DNA of 64,000 nucleotides from Nodosilinea sp. FACHB-141 (GTDB lineage: Bacteria > Cyanobacteriota > Cyanobacteriia > Phormidesmidales > Phormidesmidaceae), in contig NZ_JACJPP010000011.1 of the NCBI RefSeq assembly GCF_014696135.1, forward strand, positions 248,001-312,000, in the 5' to 3' direction. This document shows, one piece after another, positions 38,100 through 46,114 of the stretch; positions within the stretch are counted from its first letter, which is position 1, and every line of letters begins with the position of its first letter. The position numbers and the translations under genes were made by a program. The notes under the pieces were generated by a model. It saw nothing but the letters and a program-made list of their open reading frames with translations, made no database searches and was not told the origin of the DNA.

Positions 38100-38486
38100 C
38101 TAAATTCGCACGATCGAGAGGGTCAGTTCTTCGTCGTTGTCTTCTAAATAGGTGTCAAAGAAAAAGGCGCAAAGGGTAGCGGTCTCCACCACCTCCATAA
38201 CCAAGGCGTCGTCATAGCCGTTGAGCGATACCCAGGTGGCATTCACCAGCACGTTGGTTTTTTGGTTGATTACCCGACCGCCGTAGATCCACAGCAGCAC
38301 TACCGGCTCATTGCGCAGAGTATCGGCTCCATAGCCAGAGCCCGAGCGAATTTTGACAATATTAGTGCCCGGCTCTAGTTGTACCGAGACTCCGGTTCGC
38401 TGCAGCGCCTCCATTTGCTCAGGGCCGAACTGAAAGCAGTTGCGCTGACTGTGGACCGTTAGGTCTGTGACTGTGCACCCATCCAT
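38100..38486 (-). CDS. Stand-alone copy of the unnamed C-terminal domain
   Basis: A 128-residue protein. ATG 38486 is preferred, with a GGAG about 12 nt upstream, over GTG 38564, which lacks a ribosome binding site. The protein is almost entirely a domain shared with the neighbouring 561-residue protein: both contain VLLWIYGGRV, a Val-N-x-TW-SLNGY core and an LTLSIVRI-type end. It lies 22 bp upstream of that gene on the same strand, so the two are co-transcribed. It has no signal peptide in this start form. Function unknown. Confidence 0.7.
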   Translation of the reverse strand: MDGCTVTDLTVHSQRNCFQFGPEQMEALQRTGVSVQLEPGTNIVKIRSGSGYGADTLRNEPVVLLWIYGGRVINQKTNVLVNATWVSLNGYDDALVMEVVETATLCAFFFDTYLEDNDEELTLSIVRI

Positions 38487-38618
38487 AAACCCGGGTCTCC
38501 ATCCAACGAGTTTGCTACTTAGAGACTGTAGGGCGATCGCCCTGAGCCCAAACAAAGATCCCACAAATTTTAAGGAATGCCTACCCGCCTAGACTCCTGA
38601 ATTTGCCCTTGTCAAAAC

Positions 38619-38652
38619 AGTACAAGTGAACTATTGTTAGTTCATGCGTACT
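38619..38652. promoter_or_regulatory. Perfect interrupted palindrome upstream of the ParM-like gene
   Basis: AGTAC-N3-TGAACTA (38619-38633) and TAGTTCA-N3-GTACT (38638-38652) mirror each other exactly, with a 4-base centre. Twelve of 15 positions in each arm are palindromic. A further GTAC half-motif lies at about 38658. The site is 80 bp before the ParM-like start. It looks like an operator or a small centromere-type site bound by the ParR-like partner. Confidence 0.55.
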
Positions 38653-38732
38653 TATGGGTACAACCGTTCCCAACTTTATTGTGACGGTAGCCTAACGCAC
38701 CGCTGCCCTGATATCCCCCACGAGAGTTTCCT

Positions 38733-39791
38733 ATGACCACGACTACCGCCCCCCGCAGCCGCTCCGCCGCTGGTGCGTCTCGGTCTTCGGCCAAGGCTCG
38801 CGGCACCCAGGCGGCCAGCGCCACCACCCCGGTGCTTGCCCTCGATGCCGGCAACTACGACCTCAAATTTTTTGCCGGCAGTGGCCACCCCAAGGCCATT
38901 CGCTCGGTGCGCTACCAGCTGCCCCTGGGGCGCGATGCTGTCAGTTTCTCAGAAGCCTCTCCCCTGATCGAGCTGCCCGATGGTCGCCGCTACCACTTTG
39001 GAGCCCAGGCCTACAAATATCGCCGCCAGCAGCAAACCGTCATCGAAAATAAGGTGGAACTGGCCAAACTACATCTCTATGCCTGCCTTGAGCCCCTAGC
39101 CGGCAACGTAGCCGACTACAACCTCAACCTCCATGTCTCTACCCCGGATCCGGCCCGCAATGGGGAAGATATTCAGGCTCAGCTGCTCGGTGTCCACGAG
39201 TTCATTCGCAACGACGTTGAGTTTCGCGTCAAGGTCGAATCGGTGGAGGTGGGCCGTGAGGGCATGGGGTCCTACCACTATGCTAAGGCCCAGGGCATTA
39301 TCCCCGGCCAGGGCTACACCATTGTGGTCGATATTGGCGGCGGCACCTGGCTCACCCGCCTGGTCGATGCCGACGGCGAAGTCATTGACGAAAACATCAT
39401 GGATCGCGGCGGCACCTACGAATTGGCCACCGCCATCAGCTTTGACCACCGCCTCACCGACCTCTTGGGCAGCAGCGCCGACCCCTGCATCGTTATGGAT
39501 GGCTTTCGCACGGACCATGTCTACGCCGATACAGGCTTAGCCTGGGCTGACTGGCTCGATGAGTATTTAGACCCGTGGTTTAAGGGCATCTTTCAAACCG
39601 TGAAAGCCCAATACACCCCCTATATGCCCAGGGTGACGCGCTTTTTGGTGACCGGTGGTGGCTCCCACCTAATTGCCGATCGCCTGCAAGGGCACGATCT
39701 GTTCGCCGTCATGGGCGATCCTCAATTTGCTAACGTTCGCGGCTTGTTCTTGATGACCGGGGATACCCAACTATGCATGACCACCAAATAA
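38733..39791 (+). CDS. ParM/StbA-like actin homologue
   Basis: A 352-residue actin-fold ATPase. After a 31-residue Ser/Ala/Arg-rich extension come phosphate-1 ALDAGNYDLKFF (D38), phosphate-2 VVDIGGGTWL (about 201-210) and an adenosine motif VTGGGSHLIADRL near 310-322. This is the ParM/Alp family that segregates plasmids by filament pushing. The stop overlaps the next gene by 19 bp. It is chromosomal by context (chlI, glgC nearby), which is unusual for a partition system but known for integrated or orphan ParM-like genes. Confidence 0.75.
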   Translation: MTTTTAPRSRSAAGASRSSAKARGTQAASATTPVLALDAGNYDLKFFAGSGHPKAIRSVRYQLPLGRDAVSFSEASPLIELPDGRRYHFGAQAYKYRRQQQTVIENKVELAKLHLYACLEPLAGNVADYNLNLHVSTPDPARNGEDIQAQLLGVHEFIRNDVEFRVKVESVEVGREGMGSYHYAKAQGIIPGQGYTIVVDIGGGTWLTRLVDADGEVIDENIMDRGGTYELATAISFDHRLTDLLGSSADPCIVMDGFRTDHVYADTGLAWADWLDEYLDPWFKGIFQTVKAQYTPYMPRVTRFLVTGGGSHLIADRLQGHDLFAVMGDPQFANVRGLFLMTGDTQLCMTTK

Positions 39792-40111
39792 CCCAGCCCG
39801 TCCCCAACTCGGGTCGCCCAACCCGCCCCGACAATAAGGTTCGCCTCAGTCAGGATGTGCTCGAAAAAGCCGAGCTTATTGCTGCTGAGTGGGGGCTTAA
39901 GAACGCCCGCGCTGCTGTAGAGGCGGTGTTTCGCCGCTATTGCGACGACTACCTCTACGGTCGCCCTTCTGAAGCGGGAGACCGTTCTGCCGCTCGGGAA
40001 ACTGCTCTGCCCAACTATGGTGAAGCACAACCTGCTCCGACCAGGCGATCGCTTCCAGCTCCACCTAAGTGTGAAGCGCTAGATGCATTAGATCAGCTCT
40101 TGGCACTTTAA
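39773..40111 (+). CDS. ParR-like adaptor candidate
   Basis: A 112-residue protein. Residues about 20-60 read DNKVRLSQDVLEKAELIAAEWGLKNARAAVEA, a ribbon-helix-helix-like pattern suitable for DNA binding. The C-terminal half is Pro/Ala-rich and disordered-looking with a final hydrophobic ALDALDQLLAL that could contact the filament. It starts inside the 3' end of the ParM-like gene and ends before a strong terminator. The ParR role is inferred from order and fold pattern; no sequence family was recognised. Confidence 0.6.
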   Translation: MHDHQITQPVPNSGRPTRPDNKVRLSQDVLEKAELIAAEWGLKNARAAVEAVFRRYCDDYLYGRPSEAGDRSAARETALPNYGEAQPAPTRRSLPAPPKCEALDALDQLLAL

Positions 40112-40150
40112 AGTTATTGGAACGCTGGCAAAAACTTAGTTCACTCATCG

Positions 40151-40183
40151 GGTGCGTCAATGGTCTACATGACGCACCTTTTT
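40151..40183 (+). terminator. Rho-independent terminator of the ParM/R-like operon
   Basis: GGTGCGTCA (40151-40159) pairs perfectly with TGACGCACC (40170-40178) across a 10-nt loop, followed directly by TTTTT (40179-40183). It lies 40 bp after the ParR-like stop. Confidence 0.88.
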
Positions 40184-40423
40184 CTGTTTAGTGTAATGGT
40201 CTGCCGCAATGTCTCCGTTGGTGCCCTGGTAAGTTGTGCTAGGCAGATGGGAGTAGATGTCCTAACAGGGCTTTGAGAAGATAGTATGAGCAAAACTTAA
40301 AATTTGTAGCGCATCTTGCGCTCATCAATCTTCACAATTAAGGTCTGCCAATTATTTTTTCTCACCGCTGACTGGTTGCAGCAAATTTGTACATAGTGGG
40401 TAAGAATATTAGTTTGCTTGTGG

Positions 40424-41917
40424 TTACATGTTCTTGCACTTACTACAAAAGATTTCATAATGCTTGCTGAGAGCGCTTCGGTCTGGTACTGCATTTTGAT
40501 TCTGAGGTAAAGTCAGCTTTTGATTGGCTAAGTCTCGATAACAGGTACTGATAAGCTCGGGGGAAATCACTACATTGTAGGTGTCTGGTTGAATCGATAT
40601 TAGATGCAGATCAAACAGAGTATGTATGTCAGCCCTGAGCGGTAACCCATTTGTTGGGTGATTAGTTTCAGGCCCTAAATATGGAATTATATGTGCCGCT
40701 TCAATAGCTGGCTCTGCATCACAGTTGGTTATTGGGCACCGGCCACCGTAGTTTTTTAATAACTCACGCCGAAATTTAGATTGCCCTTGTCTTTGTACAA
40801 TGGAAGCAGTTATTCGCTGCCTGGCATCTTCAACAGTTCCAACATCAAAATATCCTAGAGCCTCAATTCTCTGACGCTCAGCAGCCAGTTCAGGTTGATC
40901 GAGGTTTTGGTTGACTGAATTCACAAAAGATTCTGACGTTGGAACACTCCATACTTTAACTAAGCCACCATCTTCAGTAAACGCAGTTGCATCACCACTA
41001 ACCAGTAATTTTCCATCGGGACTAAAATTCATGCTGGTCGGCCACATGAAATCTAAGTATTGCAACTTTTTATGGCTTCTTAGGTCCCAGATTTCTATTC
41101 CACTATGCATTTCAAAAGCTAGAAGTTGACCAGTAGGGTTGATTGAAAAACATCTAATATATTCAGATTGCTCAGCAAAACTTTTCTGTAATTCACCAGT
41201 CCGTACACTCCAGAATTTAATGCCACCGCCACCACTACTAACTAGACTGTCACCAGTTGGAGTGAAGGCGACTGTGCCAACATTGCTGGAGTGTCCTTCT
41301 AATACATGTAACTGTTTACCTGATTTAACATTCCACAATCTAACAGTGCGGTCATTACTTCCACTAGCTAGGATTTGACCATCAGGACTGAAGGCAAGGG
41401 TATTTACTCTAAGATCATGTCCTACAAACGTTCGAATTAATTCCCTGTTATCAATACTCCAAAGATAGATTGTTGTTTTTTGTCCGTCAGCAGTTTTGTA
41501 TTTGCTTTCTCCACCACTTGCAAGAAACTTGCTATCAGGACTAAATGCAACTGAATGAATTGGATCTTTGCGTTTGGCAAGCGTGCAAATTAAGTTTTTT
41601 GTTTCTAGATCCCATAAGCCAACAGTTTTATCAAAACTGCCACTAGCTAACGTTTTATTGTCAGGGCTGAGGCTAAGAGAAAGGATGGTTTCTGTGTGTC
41701 CTTCAAGAACGGATTCTAGTTCTTGAGTATCCAAGTTCCAGAAAAGAATTTTGTGACCACTAACACTAGCTATCATTCCGTCAGAAGTAATCGGAACTTC
41801 GTAAATCCAACTGGAATGACCTCTTAACTCAGCTACACATTCCCAAGCTTGGTGTGAACTAGGCATAGTGTCTAGATGATGATTATCTTTGAAAGCAAAC
41901 TCTAGCAACTCCCACAC
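40424..41917 (-). CDS. WD40 beta-propeller fused to an HNH nuclease
   Basis: A 497-residue protein. Residues about 25-335 hold seven WD40 blades, each ending in a W-containing LWD/FWN/LWS motif (for example LASGSFDKTVGLWDLET, LASGSNDRTVRLWNVKS), so the propeller should close. A linker follows, then an HNH nuclease domain of HNH_2 type at about 380-470: NYGGRCPITNCD, EAAHIIPY (H about 409), NGLPLRADIHTLFD (N about 423, H about 432). WD40 domains sense or scaffold and HNH domains cut DNA or RNA. The gene is clearly AT-richer than its neighbours, consistent with transfer. GTG 41917 and ATG 41866 are both possible starts; neither has a clear ribosome binding site. I know of no characterised system with this fusion. 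Confidence 0.82.
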   Translation of the reverse strand: MWELLEFAFKDNHHLDTMPSSHQAWECVAELRGHSSWIYEVPITSDGMIASVSGHKILFWNLDTQELESVLEGHTETILSLSLSPDNKTLASGSFDKTVGLWDLETKNLICTLAKRKDPIHSVAFSPDSKFLASGGESKYKTADGQKTTIYLWSIDNRELIRTFVGHDLRVNTLAFSPDGQILASGSNDRTVRLWNVKSGKQLHVLEGHSSNVGTVAFTPTGDSLVSSGGGGIKFWSVRTGELQKSFAEQSEYIRCFSINPTGQLLAFEMHSGIEIWDLRSHKKLQYLDFMWPTSMNFSPDGKLLVSGDATAFTEDGGLVKVWSVPTSESFVNSVNQNLDQPELAAERQRIEALGYFDVGTVEDARQRITASIVQRQGQSKFRRELLKNYGGRCPITNCDAEPAIEAAHIIPYLGPETNHPTNGLPLRADIHTLFDLHLISIQPDTYNVVISPELISTCYRDLANQKLTLPQNQNAVPDRSALSKHYEIFCSKCKNM

Positions 41918-42225
41918 TTATGCTTGGTAAAGCTAACCGATAATTTATAGGGAAGTTTTTTACCTAATCCACTGCTACAAAGTTATCAGGGGCAGGAAAT
42001 CAGTATAACTATCTCTTACCTTTGGCCCCAAGCGCTCAAATTCTCTTTAGCTCCAGCCTCCTCTACAGAGCTGATGAGTTAGCATCTACACCAGCCATCG
42101 CGGTCATACCGTAGCCAGTAGATGGTGAGGATCGCTCTTTTACATCGTGCTCAGCCAAAGGAGCGCAGGTACTGTGGCACAATGGAAGACACTCTTAAAT
42201 TTTGCCGTCATCTTTTGAAACGCCT

Positions 42226-43332
42226 GTGAATTCTACTGTTGCGACCCCCTCGGCCACCTTTGCCCCCGCTCGCCGCGCGGTATTTCCCTTCACCGCCGTG
42301 ATTGGCCAAGACGACATGAAGCTGGCCCTGCTGCTCAACGTCATCGACCCCAAAATTGGCGGGGTGATGATCATGGGCGATCGTGGCACCGGCAAATCCA
42401 CCACCATTCGCGCCCTGGCTGACCTGCTGCCCGAGATCGAGGTCGTGGCTGACGACCCCTTCAGCCGTTCGCCCCAGGATCGCGACGTGTGGGCCGAGCG
42501 CGGTACCGATGACCTGCCCGTGGCGCACAAGAAAGTGCCCATGGTTGACCTGCCCCTGGGAGCGACCGAAGACCGAGTTTGCGGCACCATCGACATCGAA
42601 AAAGCATTGTCTGAGGGCGTCAAAGCTTTTGAGCCGGGTTTGCTGGCCAAGGCCAATCGCGGCATTCTCTATGTAGACGAGGTCAACCTACTCGACGACC
42701 ACCTCGTCGACGTGCTGCTCGACTCCGCCGCCTCGGGCTGGAACACTGTAGAGCGCGAAGGCATTTCCATTCGCCACCCGGCCCAATTTGTGCTGGTGGG
42801 CTCCGGCAACCCCGAAGAAGGCGAACTGCGGCCCCAGCTGCTCGATCGCTTTGGCATGCACGCCGAAATTCGCACTGTGCGCGACCCCGAGCTGCGGGTG
42901 CAGATTGTGGAGCAGCGCTCTGAGTTTGACCAAGATCCCGCTGCCTACCTGACCAAGCATCAGGCCGAGCAGGAAGCGCTCCAGGTCAAATTGGTGGAGG
43001 CGCAGCAGCGGCTGGCCTCGGTCAACCTCGACTACGAAGACCGGGTGCGCATTTCCGAAGTGTGCTCAGAGCTAGATGTGGACGGGCTGCGGGGCGACAT
43101 CGTTACTAACCGGGCGGCTAAGGCGATCGCCGCCTACGAGGGCCGTACTGAAGTCACCCTCGATGACATCAAGCGGGTGATTGTGCTCTGCCTGCGCCAC
43201 CGTCTGCGCAAAGATCCTCTAGAGAGCATCGACTCGGGCTATAAGGTCGAGAAGGTGTTCTGCAAAGTGTTTGGTCTGGCCGACCCCGATGAAGCAGCAG
43301 TCAACGGTCGCCAGCCCGTGGGGGCGCGGTAA
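42226..43332 (+). CDS. chlI: Magnesium chelatase ATPase subunit I
   Basis: A 368-residue AAA+ subunit that with ChlD and ChlH inserts Mg into protoporphyrin IX. GTG 42226 is preferred over TTG 42202 because the conserved protein begins near [12 protein letters not shown]. Walker A is GDRGTGKST, Walker [30 protein letters not shown] and [20 protein letters not shown] are intact. It is a strong marker that the organism is photosynthetic. RuvC follows 8 bp later. Confidence 0.97.
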   Translation: MNSTVATPSATFAPARRAVFPFTAVIGQDDMKLALLLNVIDPKIGGVMIMGDRGTGKSTTIRALADLLPEIEVVADDPFSRSPQDRDVWAERGTDDLPVAHKKVPMVDLPLGATEDRVCGTIDIEKALSEGVKAFEPGLLAKANRGILYVDEVNLLDDHLVDVLLDSAASGWNTVEREGISIRHPAQFVLVGSGNPEEGELRPQLLDRFGMHAEIRTVRDPELRVQIVEQRSEFDQDPAAYLTKHQAEQEALQVKLVEAQQRLASVNLDYEDRVRISEVCSELDVDGLRGDIVTNRAAKAIAAYEGRTEVTLDDIKRVIVLCLRHRLRKDPLESIDSGYKVEKVFCKVFGLADPDEAAVNGRQPVGAR

Positions 43333-43340
43333 GCATTACT

Positions 43341-43841
43341 GTGGGTCAGCGCATTCTCGGGCTTGACCCAGGGTTAGCCATTCTGGGGTTTGGGGTAATC
43401 GACGGGGCCGATCTCTCGGCCCCCGCTGCCTCTGGCACCCATGCCGAGGCAGCAGTGGTCGATTTTGGCGTGATTGAAACCCCGGCTAAAACTCCGGTGG
43501 GCGATCGCCTTTGCACCATCTACACCGATCTGCACAGTCTGCTAGAGCTGTACAAGCCGGATTTGGTGGCGATCGAGAAGTTCTTTTTTTACCGCATGGG
43601 CAACACCATTTTGGTCGCCCAGGCGCGGGGGGTGGTGATGCTGGTGCTAGCTCAGCACAGCATGCCCTTTGTGGAGTTCACCCCGGCCCAGGTGAAGCAG
43701 GCGCTGACGGGCTACGGCAATGCCGATAAGTCTGAGGTGCAGCAGGCAGTGGCCCGAGAACTGAACCTAGAGCGCATCCCCCGTCCTGACGATGCGGCAG
43801 ATGGGCTGGCGTTGGCGCTAGCGGCTTGGTATCAGCGTTAA
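43341..43841 (+). CDS. ruvC: Holliday junction endonuclease RuvC
   Basis: A 166-residue crossover junction resolvase. It cuts Holliday junctions with RuvA and RuvB. GTG start. The catalytic acids are visible as LGLDPG (D9), AIEKFFF (Glu), and the paired Asp of [13 protein letters not shown] near the C-terminus. Length is normal. It lies directly downstream of chlI, 8 bp away, an arrangement seen in other cyanobacteria. Confidence 0.96.
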   Translation: MGQRILGLDPGLAILGFGVIDGADLSAPAASGTHAEAAVVDFGVIETPAKTPVGDRLCTIYTDLHSLLELYKPDLVAIEKFFFYRMGNTILVAQARGVVMLVLAQHSMPFVEFTPAQVKQALTGYGNADKSEVQQAVARELNLERIPRPDDAADGLALALAAWYQR

Positions 43842-43890
43842 GACGTATCTAAATTCTTCGCTTCTCGTAACTGGCCAGCGGTTGGCAGCA

Positions 43891-44397
43891 TTAAGGAATC
43901 TCGCTAGCGGCTGAGCCTAACTCCTTCTTCAGCAGAATGGCCTCAGGGTAATAGCCGAGAGATTGATATAGCGCCTGCGCTACCTGATTGTCGCTAAACA
44001 CTTGCAAGCTAATCTGCCTGTGCCCCTGCTGCTGCGCCCACTGGTGAGCCACCGCGAGTAGAGCCGTGGCGATGCCGCGCCGCCGATGCTCGCGGGCGAC
44101 GTAGAGCATCAGCACGTAGGGATGCAGAACGCCGCTGCGCTGATCGGTCGCTTGCCCTAGCCAGATCGCCCCTACCGGGGCAGCGGGAGAACCAGCGGTA
44201 GACTCCACATCTACCCACCAGAGGGGCGTGTCTCGACCGAGGTAGCGATCGACTGTGGCGGCAATGTGGCCCGTAGGCTGGTGGGGGTCAAACTCGCTGT
44301 AGGTGCGCTTCATGAATTTGACCACGGTGGCGCGATCGTGGGTAGAGCCTACCCGCAGGCTGTAACCCGGTAACACAAAGAATTGCTCAGCTGTCAT
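43891..44397 (-). CDS. GNAT-family N-acetyltransferase
   Basis: A 168-residue acetyltransferase. ATG 44397 is preferred over 44415 because GGAGGG lies just before it. The acetyl-CoA-binding motif VAREHRRRGIATALLAVAHQWAQ (about 105-127) and the C-terminal NQVAQALYQSLGYY are clear. The target is unknown. It is divergent from the methyltransferase gene. Confidence 0.85.
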   Translation of the reverse strand: MTAEQFFVLPGYSLRVGSTHDRATVVKFMKRTYSEFDPHQPTGHIAATVDRYLGRDTPLWWVDVESTAGSPAAPVGAIWLGQATDQRSGVLHPYVLMLYVAREHRRRGIATALLAVAHQWAQQQGHRQISLQVFSDNQVAQALYQSLGYYPEAILLKKELGSAASEIP

Positions 44398-44523
44398 GTC
44401 CCTCCATTGGTGCAATGCAAACGACGCAACGCGAATACACCTGGCTCATCCTACTTTTTTCTGGCCAGAGAGAAACGAACTTGCTAGGCTGAGGGGAAGT
44501 TTGCGCGGCGTTGATATTGACCT

Positions 44524-45393
44524 ATGGCAACTCAGTCTAAAACCCTGTTTGAGCAGTTCTTCGCGCCGATCTTTTCGCACCTGGTCGATCGCGATGCCCT
44601 GCTGCGGCTGCGCGACAGCATTGATTGGGAAACCGGGGTGAACCAGTTCACCAATCCCCAGGTGGTGTACCCCAACTACTACAAGGTCAGCAACTTTCAC
44701 GGCATTAAGAACGGCTACCTGAATGTCGATGCCGCCCTCACCTACGACCCCATTACCCAATACGTGCTGCCCCCTGGCGAAAATTGGGTGCGAGAGAGCC
44801 TGGTCAAAGCCGTTGGGGGCGAGCCTCGGCGGATTTTAGACCTGGGCTGTGGCACGGGCACTACCACGCTGATGCTGAAGCGCCGCTTTCCCAATGCCGA
44901 GGTGATGGGCCTCGACCTGTCGCCTCAAATGCTGGTGATGGCCGACTACAAGGCTAAAGCGGCGGCAGTGGATGTGACATTTCGCCACGGCAACGCCATG
45001 GCCACGGGGCTACCCGCCGCATCCTTTGATATGGTGTGCGCCACGCTGCTGTTCCACGAGACGCCCCCGGCGGTGGCTAAAACCATCCTCTCAGAAGCGT
45101 TTCGACTGCTGACGCCCGGTGGGCAAATGCTGGTGCTCGACGGCAACCAGCGCACCCTGCGGGCCAGCGACTGGCTCAGCACCATTTTTGAGGAACCCTT
45201 TATTCGCGACTATGGCCAGGGCAATGTCGATGCCTGGTTGGGCTACGCCGGTTTCGAGCAGGTGCGCACGGAGGATGTGTTTTGGCTCAACCAGCTGAGC
45301 TGTGGCCGCAAGCCGCTGCCGGTAGCGGAGCGCATAGAGCAACCAGAGGGCGATCGCCAGTCCGATGACCTTCCCCTGCCTCAGCCCGCTTAG
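44524..45393 (+). CDS. Class I SAM-dependent methyltransferase
   Basis: A 289-residue methyltransferase with motif I LDLGCGTGTTTL (about 105-116), acidic motif VMGLDLSPQM and the motif-III-like LLTPGGQMLVLDG. The first 100 residues are an N-terminal extension. Substrate is unknown. It ends 21 bp before the second acetyltransferase gene, so the two may be co-transcribed. Confidence 0.85.
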   Translation: MATQSKTLFEQFFAPIFSHLVDRDALLRLRDSIDWETGVNQFTNPQVVYPNYYKVSNFHGIKNGYLNVDAALTYDPITQYVLPPGENWVRESLVKAVGGEPRRILDLGCGTGTTTLMLKRRFPNAEVMGLDLSPQMLVMADYKAKAAAVDVTFRHGNAMATGLPAASFDMVCATLLFHETPPAVAKTILSEAFRLLTPGGQMLVLDGNQRTLRASDWLSTIFEEPFIRDYGQGNVDAWLGYAGFEQVRTEDVFWLNQLSCGRKPLPVAERIEQPEGDRQSDDLPLPQPA

Positions 45394-45414
45394 CTCATTC
45401 AGCCCGCTGAAACC

Positions 45415-45948
45415 ATGACCCAGGTTCTGCACACTGAGCGCCTGATGCTGCGGCCCAGCACTATGGCCGACCTTGACGTGGTGCATGCGTTGTGGACTGA
45501 GCCAGACATACAGCGATTTCTCTTTGACGATCGCACCCTTTCCCGGCAGGAGGCCAGCGACTTTTTGGCGGCCAGCGATGAGAGTTTTACCCAGCAGGGC
45601 TACGGGCTGTGGCTGTTGTTTGAGCGATTGGGAGAGGCAACCGCTCCCTCAGACCCATCCCTAACTATTGCCGGGTTCTCTGGGCTAATCGCCGTTCCCG
45701 ATGAGCCACCCAGCCTGGTCTTTGGCACCCGACCTCAGCTTTGGGGCCGAGGCTACGCCACGGAATCAACGGCGGCAGTTTTGCGCTACGTCTTTGATGA
45801 GCTGGGGCTGGAACAAGTGGTGGCTGATGTGGATGAGCCAAATACGGCATCCATCCGTGTGCTAGAGCGTCTGGGAATGGTGCAGACGAGGCGAGCGATA
45901 GTGAATGACCGCCCTCTGCTCTACTACACTCTGCAACCTACCCAATAA
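45415..45948 (+). CDS. GNAT-family N-acetyltransferase (RimJ/RimL type)
   Basis: A 177-residue protein beginning with the RimL-like TERLMLRPSTMADLDVVHALWTEP and containing LWGRGYATESTAAVLRYVFDELGL, the acetyl-CoA motif, then NTASIRVLERLGM. This type acetylates N-termini of ribosomal proteins or small molecules; the target is not decided here. Confidence 0.88.
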   Translation: MTQVLHTERLMLRPSTMADLDVVHALWTEPDIQRFLFDDRTLSRQEASDFLAASDESFTQQGYGLWLLFERLGEATAPSDPSLTIAGFSGLIAVPDEPPSLVFGTRPQLWGRGYATESTAAVLRYVFDELGLEQVVADVDEPNTASIRVLERLGMVQTRRAIVNDRPLLYYTLQPTQ

Positions 45949-46114
45949 TCTCCAGATGTTGATTTGAGATAGCCTTTAGCCTCCGGTTCTATCCTGAACT
46001 ATTAGAAAAGCCAGGTGGGAATCCCTACGCTCTAACTAACGTTTAGTGATTTGTGACCTGGGTTTTAGCCCACCCTGCTTACACTAAAGACGTTGGATAG
46101 GTAGGCATAGGGCA

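Noticed and set aside
40297-40494. A 65-codon minus-strand frame overlapping the 3' end of the WD40-HNH gene
   Set aside because: It overlaps the better supported nuclease frame and shows no ribosome binding site or domain.
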